NCBI GenBank assembly: GCA_022710975.1
Contig: JAKLGA010000019.1
Coordinates: forward strand, 105,473-169,472
DNA: 64,000 nt
From: Myxococcota bacterium
Lineage (GTDB): Bacteria; Myxococcota; B64-G9
Direction: 5' to 3'
Shown here: piece by piece, positions 20,587-28,956 of the stretch
How positions within the stretch are numbered: the stretch's first letter is position 1
Layout: each line of letters begins with the position of its first letter
Program-made: the position numbers and the translations under genes
Notes under the pieces: model-generated
Seen by the model: only the letters and a program-made list of their open reading frames with translations
The model's database searches: none
What the model was told of the DNA's origin: nothing

Positions 20587-21817
20587 AGCCGTCGAGATCC
20601 GGGAAGTGCTGGAGCTGCAGGCGCTCGAAGTACTCCATGGCGCTGCGCACGTAGATGCGCTTCTCGGCGTACAGCCCGGGGAAGAACGAGCGCTTGAAAC
20701 CGTAGACGATCAGGTTCTTGAGCTGACGCAGGCTCAGCCCGAAGGTGGTCACCGCCTTGAGCAGCTCGTCGGTCACCGTGGTGTTGGAGACCGTGCGGTT
20801 GTCGGTGCAGATGGTGACCGACAGTTTCCGCCGCATCATCTCCCCGAAGGGGTGGTCTTCCAGCCGCCGGTAGGCCGGATTGGTCTGCTGGTTGGAGGTC
20901 AGGCACACCTCGAGCGTCACCCGGCGGTCGGCGATGAACTGGGTCAGCTCGTCCACGTAGCGCTGCTTGTCCAGGATGGCCGGATCGCGCACCGCGTCCG
21001 GGTTCAGCAACGAGGTGCCGTGCCCGATGCGGTCCGCGTGCAGCTCGGTGATGGCCTGGAAGATGCTCTCCGGGCCGTAGGCCTCGCCGGCGTGGACCGT
21101 CTTCTGCAGGAAGTTGCGCTGCGCCTCGAGGTAGGCGTCGCGGTGGTCGGCGGGCGGGTAGCCCTCCTCGGGGCCGGCCAGATCCACGCCCACCACGGGC
21201 AGCCCGCGCTCGCGCCGGGCGATGGCCGCGGCCTGCACCACCTGCTCGGACGCCAGGCTGTAGTTGCGGTCGGGATGCGAGTAGCGGTGCAGGCTGACGA
21301 AGTCGCGGTAGTAGTCCGAGAAACGCTCGTTGAAGAAGCGCATGGCGCAGGCGATGATGCCGAACTCGAAGGGCGGCTCCTGCTGGGCGCGCACCTGCTC
21401 GCGCGCGTTGAACTCCCGCTTGGCGCGCTCCAGCCCGTCGGAGACCGCCTGCAGCACCTCGACCATGTCGAACGCCCCGTGGGCGTGGAGCTGCGGGGCG
21501 AAGCGCACCTCGACGTAGCGCACGCCCTCCCGCTGGTTGTCGACTGCCAGCTCGTAGGAGATGCGCTCGAGCTGCTCGCGGGTCTGCATGACCTTGCCGG
21601 TCAGGCCGAAGCCGGCCAGGTACTCGACCAGATCGGCGTAGGTGTCCTTGAACACCAGCTCGCGCAGCCCGGCCTCGGTGTCCGAGGGCAGCTTGACCTT
21701 GGCCTCGCGGGACAGCTCAATCAGGGTCGCCAGGCGCACCGACCCGTCCAGGTGCAGGTGCAGGTCGGTCTTGGGCACCGCGGCCAGGAACTCTCGGGTG
21801 ATCTGCGGCCGTTCCAT
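20585..21817 (-). CDS. Adenosine deaminase family protein
   Basis: 410 residues from ATG 21817; a GTG three codons upstream (21826) is equally possible. The metal and catalytic motifs of adenosine deaminase are present: DLHLHLDGS near 20, VDLAGPE near 225, VHAGEA near 265, RIGHGT near 290 and TICTDNRTVS near 350. In the last, the metal-binding Asp is kept but the following Asp of the classic TDD is Asn. It would deaminate adenosine or a related purine to the inosine form in the cytoplasm. It is longer than E. coli Add (333), mostly from inserts near 180. It stands alone and converges with hxpB over a terminator hairpin. The exact nucleoside is unproven. Confidence 0.85.
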   Translation of the reverse strand: MERPQITREFLAAVPKTDLHLHLDGSVRLATLIELSREAKVKLPSDTEAGLRELVFKDTYADLVEYLAGFGLTGKVMQTREQLERISYELAVDNQREGVRYVEVRFAPQLHAHGAFDMVEVLQAVSDGLERAKREFNAREQVRAQQEPPFEFGIIACAMRFFNERFSDYYRDFVSLHRYSHPDRNYSLASEQVVQAAAIARRERGLPVVGVDLAGPEEGYPPADHRDAYLEAQRNFLQKTVHAGEAYGPESIFQAITELHADRIGHGTSLLNPDAVRDPAILDKQRYVDELTQFIADRRVTLEVCLTSNQQTNPAYRRLEDHPFGEMMRRKLSVTICTDNRTVSNTTVTDELLKAVTTFGLSLRQLKNLIVYGFKRSFFPGLYAEKRIYVRSAMEYFERLQLQHFPDLDG

Positions 21818-21860
21818 GCCGCCCACATTACCCGACGTGTCGGGCTATCGCAACTTCGCG

Positions 21861-22364
21861 TCATTCCACCGGGAAGAACTTGTCGCGGGGGGCGTTGCAC
21901 ACCGGGCAGCTCTCGGGCGGGTCGCCATCGGCCACGTAGCCGCAGATGGAGCACACGTGGTAGCGCGTATCGCGTTCCTCCTGCATGTGCTCGAGGGCGC
22001 CCTTGTAGAGCTTGCCGTGGAACTCCTCGGCGTCCCGGGCCTGGCCGAAGCTCACCACCGCGGCCCGCGCGCCCTCCTCCTCGGCCACCTGGATGAACTC
22101 CTTGTAGTAGTTCTCGCTGACCGTCGCCTCGCGCTCGAAGCTCCTGGCCAGGTTCTCCTCCGTGGAGCCGACCGCCTTCATCAGCCGCAGGTGCTTCAGC
22201 GCGTGCACGCGCTCGGCCGCAGCCACGGCCCGGAACAGGTGGGCCATCTGGGGGTAGCCGTCGCGCGCGGCCTGCTCGGCGTAGGCCAGCAGGCGCACCG
22301 AGGCCTTGGCCTCGCCCACGTACGCCTTGTAGAGGTTCTCTTCGGTCCGGGTTCGCTCGGGCAT
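21861..22364 (-). CDS. Rubrerythrin
   Basis: 167 residues from ATG 22364; an in-frame upstream start would overlap the promoter region of the divergent kinase. The four-helix diiron domain (about 8-130) has the expected EEN, EAKA and AERVHALKHL residues and a second ExxH-like half near 110. The C-terminal rubredoxin-like domain has CSICGY and CPVCNAP. Rubrerythrins reduce hydrogen peroxide in the cytoplasm of anaerobes and microaerophiles. It suggests oxygen sensitivity of the host, in keeping with the Sec-type formate dehydrogenase. Gene identity is firm. Confidence 0.93.
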   Translation of the reverse strand: MPERTRTEENLYKAYVGEAKASVRLLAYAEQAARDGYPQMAHLFRAVAAAERVHALKHLRLMKAVGSTEENLARSFEREATVSENYYKEFIQVAEEEGARAAVVSFGQARDAEEFHGKLYKGALEHMQEERDTRYHVCSICGYVADGDPPESCPVCNAPRDKFFPVE

Positions 22365-22446
22365 GCGGTGCCTCCGTGGTCTCTGGTTCGCCGGCCATGC
22401 TAGCAGGGTGTGGCGCCACTTGACAGCCCAGCGCTCTTGCCTGACC

Positions 22447-24192
22447 ATGGCCGCGGATTTTCCACGAGGCCAACGGGTGAAGTACGTGCGCAGGCAGGCC
22501 GTGGACGGCTTCCAGGTGGTGGCTCACCTGGACTCGGGCGGTATGGCCGACGTGTACCTGGCCACCCACGGCCCCCGCGCGGACCTGGCCGTGCTCAAGG
22601 TGCTCAAGGAGCAGCTCCTCGAGCGGCCCGAGTTCCTGGCCATGTTCATGGACGAGGGCCGCATCATGGCCAGCCTGCAGCACCCCAACGTGGTCCGGGT
22701 GCTGCGCTCCGGCGAGAACATGAGCGGCCAGCCCTACATCGCCATGGAGTACCTGTCCGGCGATCACCTGGGGGTGCTCCTGCGCGAGAGCCAGCGCCAG
22801 GCGGTGACGCTCTCCTCGGGCCTGGTGGCCCGCATCGCGCTGCAGGTGGCCAACGGCCTGGACTACGTGCACGCGGCCTGCAACCCCAAGGGCGAGCCGC
22901 TCGGCCTGGTGCACCGCGACATCAGCCCGCAGAACATCTTCGTCACCTACGACGGCCGGGTGAAGATCCTCGACTTCGGCATCGCCCTGGCCACCGACCG
23001 CAGCGTGGCCACGCAGACCGGGATGCTCAAGGGGAAGCTGCGCTACATGTCCCCCGAGCAGGTCCAGTTCCTGGACGTGGACTCCCGCTCGGACCTGTAC
23101 TCGCTGGGGGCCGTGCTGTGGGAGCTGCTGGTGGGCCGCCGGCTGTTCGACACCCGCGGCGAGTACGCCACCATGAAGGAGATCTGCGAGGGGGCGGTGC
23201 CCGACCCCCGCGAGCTCCGGCCCGAGGTCCCGGCCAGCCTGGCCGAGATCGCCCTGCAGTGCCTCAAGCGTTTCCCCGCCGCCCGCTTCCAGAAGGCGGC
23301 CGAGATCCGCGCCGAGCTGCTGGAGTTCCTGACCACCCCGGCCGGCCGCAGCGCCCCGGACGAGATCAGCCGGGTCGCGGCCCAGCTGCTGGGCGAGCGC
23401 CAGGCCCGCAAGCAAGAGCTGATCTCCTCCCTCCAGGACGAGCCGAAGCTGCGCGACAACCTGTTCTCCGACCTGCGCTTGCCGGAGGAGGACTCCTCCC
23501 CCGTGGTGGACCTGTCGGGCAACACCGCCGAGGTGTTCGCCGCCCCGACCCACCGGCCGGTGAGCGTCGAGCCCGCGCGCCCCGCGCCGGCGCTGGCGCC
23601 CCTGCCGCCGCCCAGCGAGCCTCCGCCCGAGGTGCTGGCCCCGGCCGCCAGGCGCGGCCGCGGGCCCTGGTTCGCGCTGGGCGCGGTCGTGCTGTTCCTG
23701 GTGCTCGCGGGCGCGGGCCTGGTGTGGCTGCTGTCCGGCCCGCCAGCGCGGCCCGCCGTGCCCGACGCCGGCGCCGCGGTCCCCGGTCCTCCGGGGGCGG
23801 GCCCGCTCGCCGCGGTCGCGGCTCTCGACGCGGGACCGGCGGCCAGCAGCCCGGATGCGGCGGACGCGGGCACGCCCGAGCCCACCGACGCGCAGCCCGC
23901 GCTGGCCACGGGCCCGGAGCCTGCGCCTCCCCGGCCCGAGCTCGAAGAGGAGGAGGAGGATCCCGAGGGCGCCGAGAAGCGGGGCCCGGTCGGTTTCCTG
24001 CGGCTGCGCACCAGGCCCGAGATGGAGGCCTACCTGGAGGGCCGCTTCGTGGGCCGGACACCCGTCGTGGATATGAAGCTCGCGCCCGGCGTCTACCACA
24101 TCGACCTGGTCGACCGCGGCAAGAACCTCGAGCGCCAGGTGGTGATCCACATCCGGGACAACGAGGTGTCTTCCTACGAGTTCGTCTTCTGA
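22447..24192 (+). CDS. Transmembrane Ser/Thr protein kinase with C-terminal PEGA domain
   Basis: 581 residues, ATG 22447, with no strong Shine-Dalgarno. Kinase domain (about 20-285): Gly loop LDSGGMADVY, Lys in AVLKVL, catalytic loop LVHRDISPQN and KILDFGIA. HRDISPQN is typical of myxobacterial kinases. A Pro/Ala-rich linker precedes one membrane segment (about 407-431), so the kinase faces the cytoplasm. Outside are a Pro/Ala/Asp-rich stretch, an acidic run and a PEGA domain (about 515-575). PEGA domains are small surface beta domains, possibly binding wall or ligand. It overlaps the convergent transporter gene by 19 bases. Target proteins are unknown. Confidence 0.92.
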   Translation: MAADFPRGQRVKYVRRQAVDGFQVVAHLDSGGMADVYLATHGPRADLAVLKVLKEQLLERPEFLAMFMDEGRIMASLQHPNVVRVLRSGENMSGQPYIAMEYLSGDHLGVLLRESQRQAVTLSSGLVARIALQVANGLDYVHAACNPKGEPLGLVHRDISPQNIFVTYDGRVKILDFGIALATDRSVATQTGMLKGKLRYMSPEQVQFLDVDSRSDLYSLGAVLWELLVGRRLFDTRGEYATMKEICEGAVPDPRELRPEVPASLAEIALQCLKRFPAARFQKAAEIRAELLEFLTTPAGRSAPDEISRVAAQLLGERQARKQELISSLQDEPKLRDNLFSDLRLPEEDSSPVVDLSGNTAEVFAAPTHRPVSVEPARPAPALAPLPPPSEPPPEVLAPAARRGRGPWFALGAVVLFLVLAGAGLVWLLSGPPARPAVPDAGAAVPGPPGAGPLAAVAALDAGPAASSPDAADAGTPEPTDAQPALATGPEPAPPRPELEEEEEDPEGAEKRGPVGFLRLRTRPEMEAYLEGRFVGRTPVVDMKLAPGVYHIDLVDRGKNLERQVVIHIRDNEVSSYEFVF

Positions 24193-25442
24193 GGAGGCTC
24201 CCGTCGCAGGGCCAGCAGGCCCGCCGCCAGCCAGCACAGTCCGCCCGCGGTCCAGAAGGCCGGGGCCCAGCCGTCCGCGCCCTGGCCCTCCAGACCGTCC
24301 CGCACCGCGCCGGCCAGCCAGGGTCCGGCCACCGCGGCCAGCCCGTAGGCCAGGTTGACCCAGGGGTAGTTGAGGGCGAAGCCGCGCGGGCCGAAGAGCT
24401 GGGCCGTGGCGAGCGGCACCAGGGCGAAGTTGCCCCCGTAGTTGAAGCCGGTCAGGAAGAGCCCGAGCCCCAGGGCGAGCAGGCTGCCGCCCAGCCAGCC
24501 GAAGCAGAAGACCAGGACGCCCTGCGCGAGCAGCATGCCCGCGAACACCGGCCGCCAGCCGAGCCGGTCGGCCAGCGCGCCCCAGGCGACGCGCCCCAGC
24601 CCGTTGCCCACCGCGAAGGCGATGGCGTAGGCCGTGGAGGCGGCGGCCGCCGCGGAGGCGAGATCGGGGCAGGCGCCGGAGGCGAGCAGCGCGTCCCGGC
24701 CGAACAGGCGGTTCACGCCGATGAGCATCAGTCCTGCCATGGCGGAGAACAGGAAGGTCCCGCACAGCAGCCAGAAACGGGGGTCGCGGCCCAGGGCCAG
24801 GAGGCCCGCGCCGCCCTCCGGGTCCGGGGCGGGCCCGGAGGGGGCCGCCCCCGGCGGCTCGCCGAGCGGCATGGCGCCCAGCGCGATGCCGCCCAGGAAC
24901 AGCCCGCCGAACAGGCGGTAGGTGCCCTGCAACCCGAGCGAGGCGAGCAGGCCGCCCCAGGCATCCGCCGCCTGGACCCACACCAGCGCCCCCAGGCCGA
25001 AGCCCGCCACGGTCACCCCGGTGATCAACCCCTTGTGGGCCGGGAACCAGCGCATGGCCGTCGCGATCGGGCCCACGTAGGCGAGCCCCATGCCGGCCCC
25101 GGCCACCACGCCCAGCGCCGCCAGGTGGCCGGCGAAGCTCACCGGCAGCCAGCCCGCCAGCAGGAAGCCGCCGCCGAACAGCAGCCCGCCCACGGCGGTC
25201 ACCCAGCGCGGACCCAGGCTGGCCTGCAGCCGCCCGGACAGCAGCATGACCAGAGCGTTCGTGCCGAGCAGCACCCCGAACACCCACTGGGTCTCGGCGG
25301 CGCCGAAGCCGAAGGTGTCGCGCAGCTCGCCGGTGAACACGCTCCAGGCGTACACCGCGCCCAGGCAGAGCTGGACCAGCAAGGCGCCAGCCAGGACCAG
25401 GGCGGCGCGTGCAGGGTGGAGGGTGGCAGGGGATGCGCCCAC
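24174..25442 (-). CDS. MFS transporter, OFA (oxalate/formate antiporter) family
   Basis: 422 residues with twelve predicted membrane segments. It opens LVQLCLGAVYAWSVFTG, the characteristic OFA-family start, and has the MFS loop GRLQASLGPRW between helices 2 and 3. The domain MRWFPAHKGLITG near 130 and SAMAGLMLIGVNRLFGRD in the second half are shared with the transporter at 51103. OFA members exchange oxalate, formate or other small carboxylates across the inner membrane. The 3' end overlaps the PEGA kinase by 19 bases, tail to tail. GC at wobble positions is as high as in neighbours, unlike the second OFA gene. The substrate is unknown. Confidence 0.85.
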   Translation of the reverse strand: MGASPATLHPARAALVLAGALLVQLCLGAVYAWSVFTGELRDTFGFGAAETQWVFGVLLGTNALVMLLSGRLQASLGPRWVTAVGGLLFGGGFLLAGWLPVSFAGHLAALGVVAGAGMGLAYVGPIATAMRWFPAHKGLITGVTVAGFGLGALVWVQAADAWGGLLASLGLQGTYRLFGGLFLGGIALGAMPLGEPPGAAPSGPAPDPEGGAGLLALGRDPRFWLLCGTFLFSAMAGLMLIGVNRLFGRDALLASGACPDLASAAAAASTAYAIAFAVGNGLGRVAWGALADRLGWRPVFAGMLLAQGVLVFCFGWLGGSLLALGLGLFLTGFNYGGNFALVPLATAQLFGPRGFALNYPWVNLAYGLAAVAGPWLAGAVRDGLEGQGADGWAPAFWTAGGLCWLAAGLLALRREPPQKTNS

Positions 25443-25528
25443 GCGGCGGATGATGCAGTCCCGGCGGACGGGCGGTCAAGTCGGCCGCGCCGCTTCCCTG
25501 CCGAACCGAGGGCTGCTAGGTTGAGGCC

Positions 25529-26407
25529 ATGCGTGGCCCGCCCCCCGCCCTGGCGCTGCTCGCGGCCCTGGCCGCTGCCTGCACGAACCCGCAGGCGGAG
25601 AGCCCGCCTGACGCGGGCGCGCCCGCGGTGTCCGCGCCGACGATCGACCTGGAGGCCGACGAGGTGCGGGTGCTGCTGGTCTCCCCTGGCGGTCCGGCGG
25701 AGCGCGCGGGTTTCCAGCCCGGGGACCGGCTGCTGGCCGGGGACGGCGAGGAGCTCGCCTGCGAGGCCGACGCGGCCCGGGTCCTCGCCCGCGCGGCCGA
25801 GGGGCGGCCGGTGTTCTTCGAGGTGAAGCGCGGCCGGCAGGTGCTGACCTTGCCGCTCCACGGGCCCTCGGCCGGCTGGCACCTGCTGGCAGGGGGCACG
25901 CTGCGCGGGGTGCTCCTGGGGCGGAGCCAGGGCGGTCCCGCGCCGGCCCCCAAGGCGGGAGCCCCGCTCGAGCTCGAGCTGATCTCCCTGGACGGGCGGC
26001 CGTTCACGCTCCGCGATCGGCGCGGTGCGCCGCTGGCGCTGCTGTTCTGGGGGACCTTCTCGCCGGCCAGCGATCAGGCCCTGCGGGAGTTCGAGCAGGC
26101 CTGCGCGGCCCTCTCGGGCCGTGGGTTGTCCTGCCTGGCGGTGGACACCCTGGATCTGTTCACCGCGGCCGGCCGGAGCCAGGCCTGGGCCGCGGATGTG
26201 CTGCGGGTCAGACGCGAGGTGTACCCGCGGGGCGAGCTGGCCGTCGACCTGCCGATGCACGCCGAGCGCGCGGCCGGCGTGCAGACCCTACCGACCCTGG
26301 TGCTCGTCGATCCCAGAGGGAGGGTGCTCGGCCGCTGGGCCGCGCCCCTGCCCGACCTCGCCCGGGAGCTGTCGCTCCGCCTCGAAACCCCCCGGGCTCG
26401 GCCTTGA
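25529..26407 (+). CDS. Lipoprotein with PDZ and cysteine-less thioredoxin-like domain
   Basis: 292 residues, ATG 25529. The signal peptide ends LAAAC (Cys near 18), so it is a lipoprotein. A PDZ-like domain (about 40-110) includes VSPGGPAERAGFQPGDRLLAGDG. A thioredoxin/redoxin-like domain follows (about 150-285): LALLFWGTFSPASDQALREF stands where an active enzyme has WxxWCxxC, and a late LPTLVLVDPRGRVLG holds the cis-Pro. The CxxC is absent, so disulfide chemistry is not expected and the fold may act in binding. It lies 79 bases before the kinase-TonB gene on the same strand. The role is unknown. Confidence 0.75.
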   Translation: MRGPPPALALLAALAAACTNPQAESPPDAGAPAVSAPTIDLEADEVRVLLVSPGGPAERAGFQPGDRLLAGDGEELACEADAARVLARAAEGRPVFFEVKRGRQVLTLPLHGPSAGWHLLAGGTLRGVLLGRSQGGPAPAPKAGAPLELELISLDGRPFTLRDRRGAPLALLFWGTFSPASDQALREFEQACAALSGRGLSCLAVDTLDLFTAAGRSQAWAADVLRVRREVYPRGELAVDLPMHAERAAGVQTLPTLVLVDPRGRVLGRWAAPLPDLARELSLRLETPRARP

Positions 26408-26486
26408 CAACGAGGGGTCCATCGGACATGTTGGTCCGGAATCGCCACATCCAGACGGGGTACATGACTCGTCCGGGAGATGCAAC

Positions 26487-28811
26487 GTGCCGGTAGCGTT
26501 CGGGAAATACCAGCTCCTCAAGCGCATCGCCGTGGGTGGCATGGCCGAGATCTTCCTCGGCTACGTGCAGGGAGCGGGTGGCTTCAAGAAGCCGGTTGCC
26601 ATCAAGCGGCTGCTGCCTCAGCACGCCCGGGATCCCGAGTGCGTCAAGATGTTCCTGGAAGAGGCGCGGCTGCTGGCCCGCTTCGAGCACCCCAACATCG
26701 TCCAGGTCCACGACGTCGGGCAGCTCAAGACCTCGTACTTCCTGGCCATGGAGTTCGTGCACGGGGTGGGCCTGGACCGGGTGCTCAAGCTGTCCGCGCG
26801 CAAGAACCAGGACATCCCGCTCGACTACGCCGCGGCCATCGCCCGCGACGTGTGCGACGTGCTCGACTACGTGCACAACTTCACCCTGCCCGACGGCAGC
26901 TCGCTGAACCTCATCCACCGCGACATCAGCCCGCAGAACATCATGATCACCTTCAGCGGCGTGGTGAAGGTGCTCGACTTCGGGATCGCCAAGAAGATCG
27001 GCTCCGCCAGCCAGACCAACCCCTCGGGGCTCAAGGGCAAGGCGGCCTACATGTCGCCGGAGCAGATCGCCCAGGTCCAGGATCTCGACCGGCGCACCGA
27101 CGTGTTCTCGCTCGGCATCGTGCTGTTCGAGATGGCGACCCGCCGCCGGCCGTTCGAGGGGTTGAACGAGATCGAGACCATCCTGTCCATCGACAAGCAC
27201 GAGGTGCCCGACCCGCGCACGTTCGATCCCAAGCTGCCGGACGAGATGGCCGAGATCATCCTGTCGGCCCTGCAGAAGGACCGCGAGCGGCGCTACCAGA
27301 GCGCGCGCGAGATGCTCACCAGGCTGGAGGTCTTCCTGCGCGATCGGAGCGCCTCGGTCAGCAAGCAGACCCTGGCTGCCTTCATGCGCGATCTGGTCCC
27401 CCGCAAGAAGCCCGCCAAGCCTGCCGGCGCAGCCGGCGGACCGACGACCTCCACGGAGTCGGGCGAGTTCACCCTGGCCGCGCTGACCGGCGGCGAGAGC
27501 GGCGCCCCGCTGGCCACCGAGTCGGGCGAGTACTCCGTGGCCGCGATGGCCGCAGCCGCGGGCGCCGAGGCGGGCGGAGACGTGGAGGCGCTGGCCGAGG
27601 AGTCCCCTGCCGTGTCGGCCCCGCCGGACGAAACCGGCTCGGCGGCCACGCCCACGGACCAGGAGGCTCGCGCGGCGCAGGCCGCGCGCGCCAACCCGGA
27701 GGCGCCCTTCGCGGCGCTCTTCACTCCCCTGCCGCCGCCGGCAGCCGAGGCGCCCGCTCCAGAACCCGCCACGGCCACGCCTCCGCCCGTGGCCACCCCG
27801 CCGCCCGTGGCCACCCCGCCGCCCGCGGCCACCCCGCCGCCCGCGGTCACGCCTCCGCCCGCGGTCACGCCTCCGCCCGCGGCCGAACCAGTTTCCCCTC
27901 CCGGAGAAGCGCTGTTCTCCGGCCTGGACAAGCCCAGACGTTCGCCAGCGCTGGCCATCGTGCTGGTGCTGCTGCTCCTGGGCGGCGCGGGAGCTGGCGT
28001 GTTCGTCTTCCGTGACAAGCTGTTCGGCGGCGGCTCCTCGGCGTCCGAGCCCACCGACGCAGGCGCGGTGGCCGAGCCCATCCGGCCGCCGGCCGAGCCC
28101 GTGGCCCCCCCCGAACCGATCCCTGTGGACGCTGGCGGGGTTGCCTCCGCGGGGGACGCCGCAGCGCCCGATCCTGGCGTGGCGACACCGAGCGAGCCCG
28201 CGCCGCTCCCTCCGGCCACCGGCCCCCGGGTCGTCGCCCCGGCCAAGCCCCGCCCGGGCACGCCGGTCCGCCCCAAGCCCGGCCCGCTGGCCGGTCGGCC
28301 CGCCCCCAAGCCGGCTGGCATCGAAGGGATCGAGATCGAGCCCGAGATCGAGCCCGAGGGGGCAGCGCCGCCGCCCAAGCCGGCTCCCGTGGATCCCAGG
28401 CCGGCCGAACCTGGGCCAGCGCCCGCCCCCGAGCCCAGGCCTGCACCGGCGCCGGCTCCTGCGCCAGCCCCTGAGCCCAAGCCCGCGCCGGTCCCGGTGG
28501 TGGCGGCCGTGGAAGAGGCCGAGCCGCCCACCTTCCAGCCGGTGGAGATCATCCGCAAGCGCCGGGTGGCCGGGTCCGAGCCCGACTACCCGCCCGCGGC
28601 CCGCGAGGCGAAACTCCAGGCCATCGTGCTGGTGAAGCTGTTCATCAGCCCCACCGGCGAGGTGGAGAGTTTCAACTTCCTCAAGACCCACGAGGTGTTC
28701 GAGCCGGCCGTACGCAAGGCGATCAAGTCGTGGCGCTTCACTCCGCACACGATCAACGGCCGGCCGGTGGGCACGTACACCGTCTACAAGTTCGTGTTCA
28801 AGCTCGACTGA
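26487..28811 (+). CDS. Ser/Thr protein kinase fused to a TonB C-terminal domain
   Basis: 774 residues from GTG 26487 (GGGAGA upstream), the first start that leaves the kinase intact. Kinase (about 5-285): AVGGMAEIF, VAIKRL, LIHRDISPQN, VKVLDFGIA and SPEQ. A long disordered linker contains (A)TPPPVA repeats. One membrane segment lies near 488-510. The periplasmic part is Pro/Ala-rich with EPEIEPE, and the last 90 residues form a TonB C-terminal domain (YPPAAREAKLQAIVLVKLFISPTGEV and a final SWRFTPHTINGRPV...YKFVFKLD). TonB C-terminal domains touch outer-membrane receptors. No ExbB/ExbD genes are nearby. A TonB-dependent receptor is encoded 1.2 kb away on the other strand. The link to it is inferred. 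Confidence 0.9.
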   Translation: MPVAFGKYQLLKRIAVGGMAEIFLGYVQGAGGFKKPVAIKRLLPQHARDPECVKMFLEEARLLARFEHPNIVQVHDVGQLKTSYFLAMEFVHGVGLDRVLKLSARKNQDIPLDYAAAIARDVCDVLDYVHNFTLPDGSSLNLIHRDISPQNIMITFSGVVKVLDFGIAKKIGSASQTNPSGLKGKAAYMSPEQIAQVQDLDRRTDVFSLGIVLFEMATRRRPFEGLNEIETILSIDKHEVPDPRTFDPKLPDEMAEIILSALQKDRERRYQSAREMLTRLEVFLRDRSASVSKQTLAAFMRDLVPRKKPAKPAGAAGGPTTSTESGEFTLAALTGGESGAPLATESGEYSVAAMAAAAGAEAGGDVEALAEESPAVSAPPDETGSAATPTDQEARAAQAARANPEAPFAALFTPLPPPAAEAPAPEPATATPPPVATPPPVATPPPAATPPPAVTPPPAVTPPPAAEPVSPPGEALFSGLDKPRRSPALAIVLVLLLLGGAGAGVFVFRDKLFGGGSSASEPTDAGAVAEPIRPPAEPVAPPEPIPVDAGGVASAGDAAAPDPGVATPSEPAPLPPATGPRVVAPAKPRPGTPVRPKPGPLAGRPAPKPAGIEGIEIEPEIEPEGAAPPPKPAPVDPRPAEPGPAPAPEPRPAPAPAPAPAPEPKPAPVPVVAAVEEAEPPTFQPVEIIRKRRVAGSEPDYPPAAREAKLQAIVLVKLFISPTGEVESFNFLKTHEVFEPAVRKAIKSWRFTPHTINGRPVGTYTVYKFVFKLD

Positions 28812-28815
28812 GCCC

Positions 28816-28834
28816 GTGTCCGGATTCCGGACAC
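28816..28834. promoter_or_regulatory. Perfect 19-bp palindrome, candidate activator site
   Basis: GTGTCCGGATTCCGGACAC is a perfect inverted repeat around the central T at 28825. A half site, CCGGACACC, recurs at 28849-28857 after an A-tract. It lies about 82 bases upstream of the sigma-54-like promoter at 28916, the usual position for an enhancer-binding protein. It also follows the kinase stop by five bases, so a terminator role is possible, but there is no T-run. Confidence 0.55.
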
Positions 28835-28915
28835 CCTGCCTGAAAAAACCGGACACCCCACCGCTGGCCTCCGCCTGGCACCCTCGCAACCGGCCGTGAA
28901 GACTGGGTTTCGCCT

Positions 28916-28932
28916 CTGGCACGCCACGTGCT
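28916..28932 (+). promoter_or_regulatory. Sigma-54 type (-24/-12) promoter
   Basis: CTGGCACG-CCAC-GTGCT matches YTGGCACG-N4-TTGCW at every position but one, with the GG and GC dinucleotides exactly spaced. Transcription would start near 28942, leaving a 15-nt leader with GGGAG (28946-28950) and the ATG at 28957. That tight fit supports use. The 19-bp palindrome upstream would be the activator site. Confidence 0.7.
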
Positions 28933-28956
28933 TTCCCACCGCGTCGGGAGGTGCCC

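Noticed and set aside
20585..21817. TDN in place of TDD in the deaminase as a sign of lost activity
   Set aside because: The metal-binding Asp is kept, and I recall the TDN form from other bacterial adenosine deaminases, so it is probably a normal subfamily variant.
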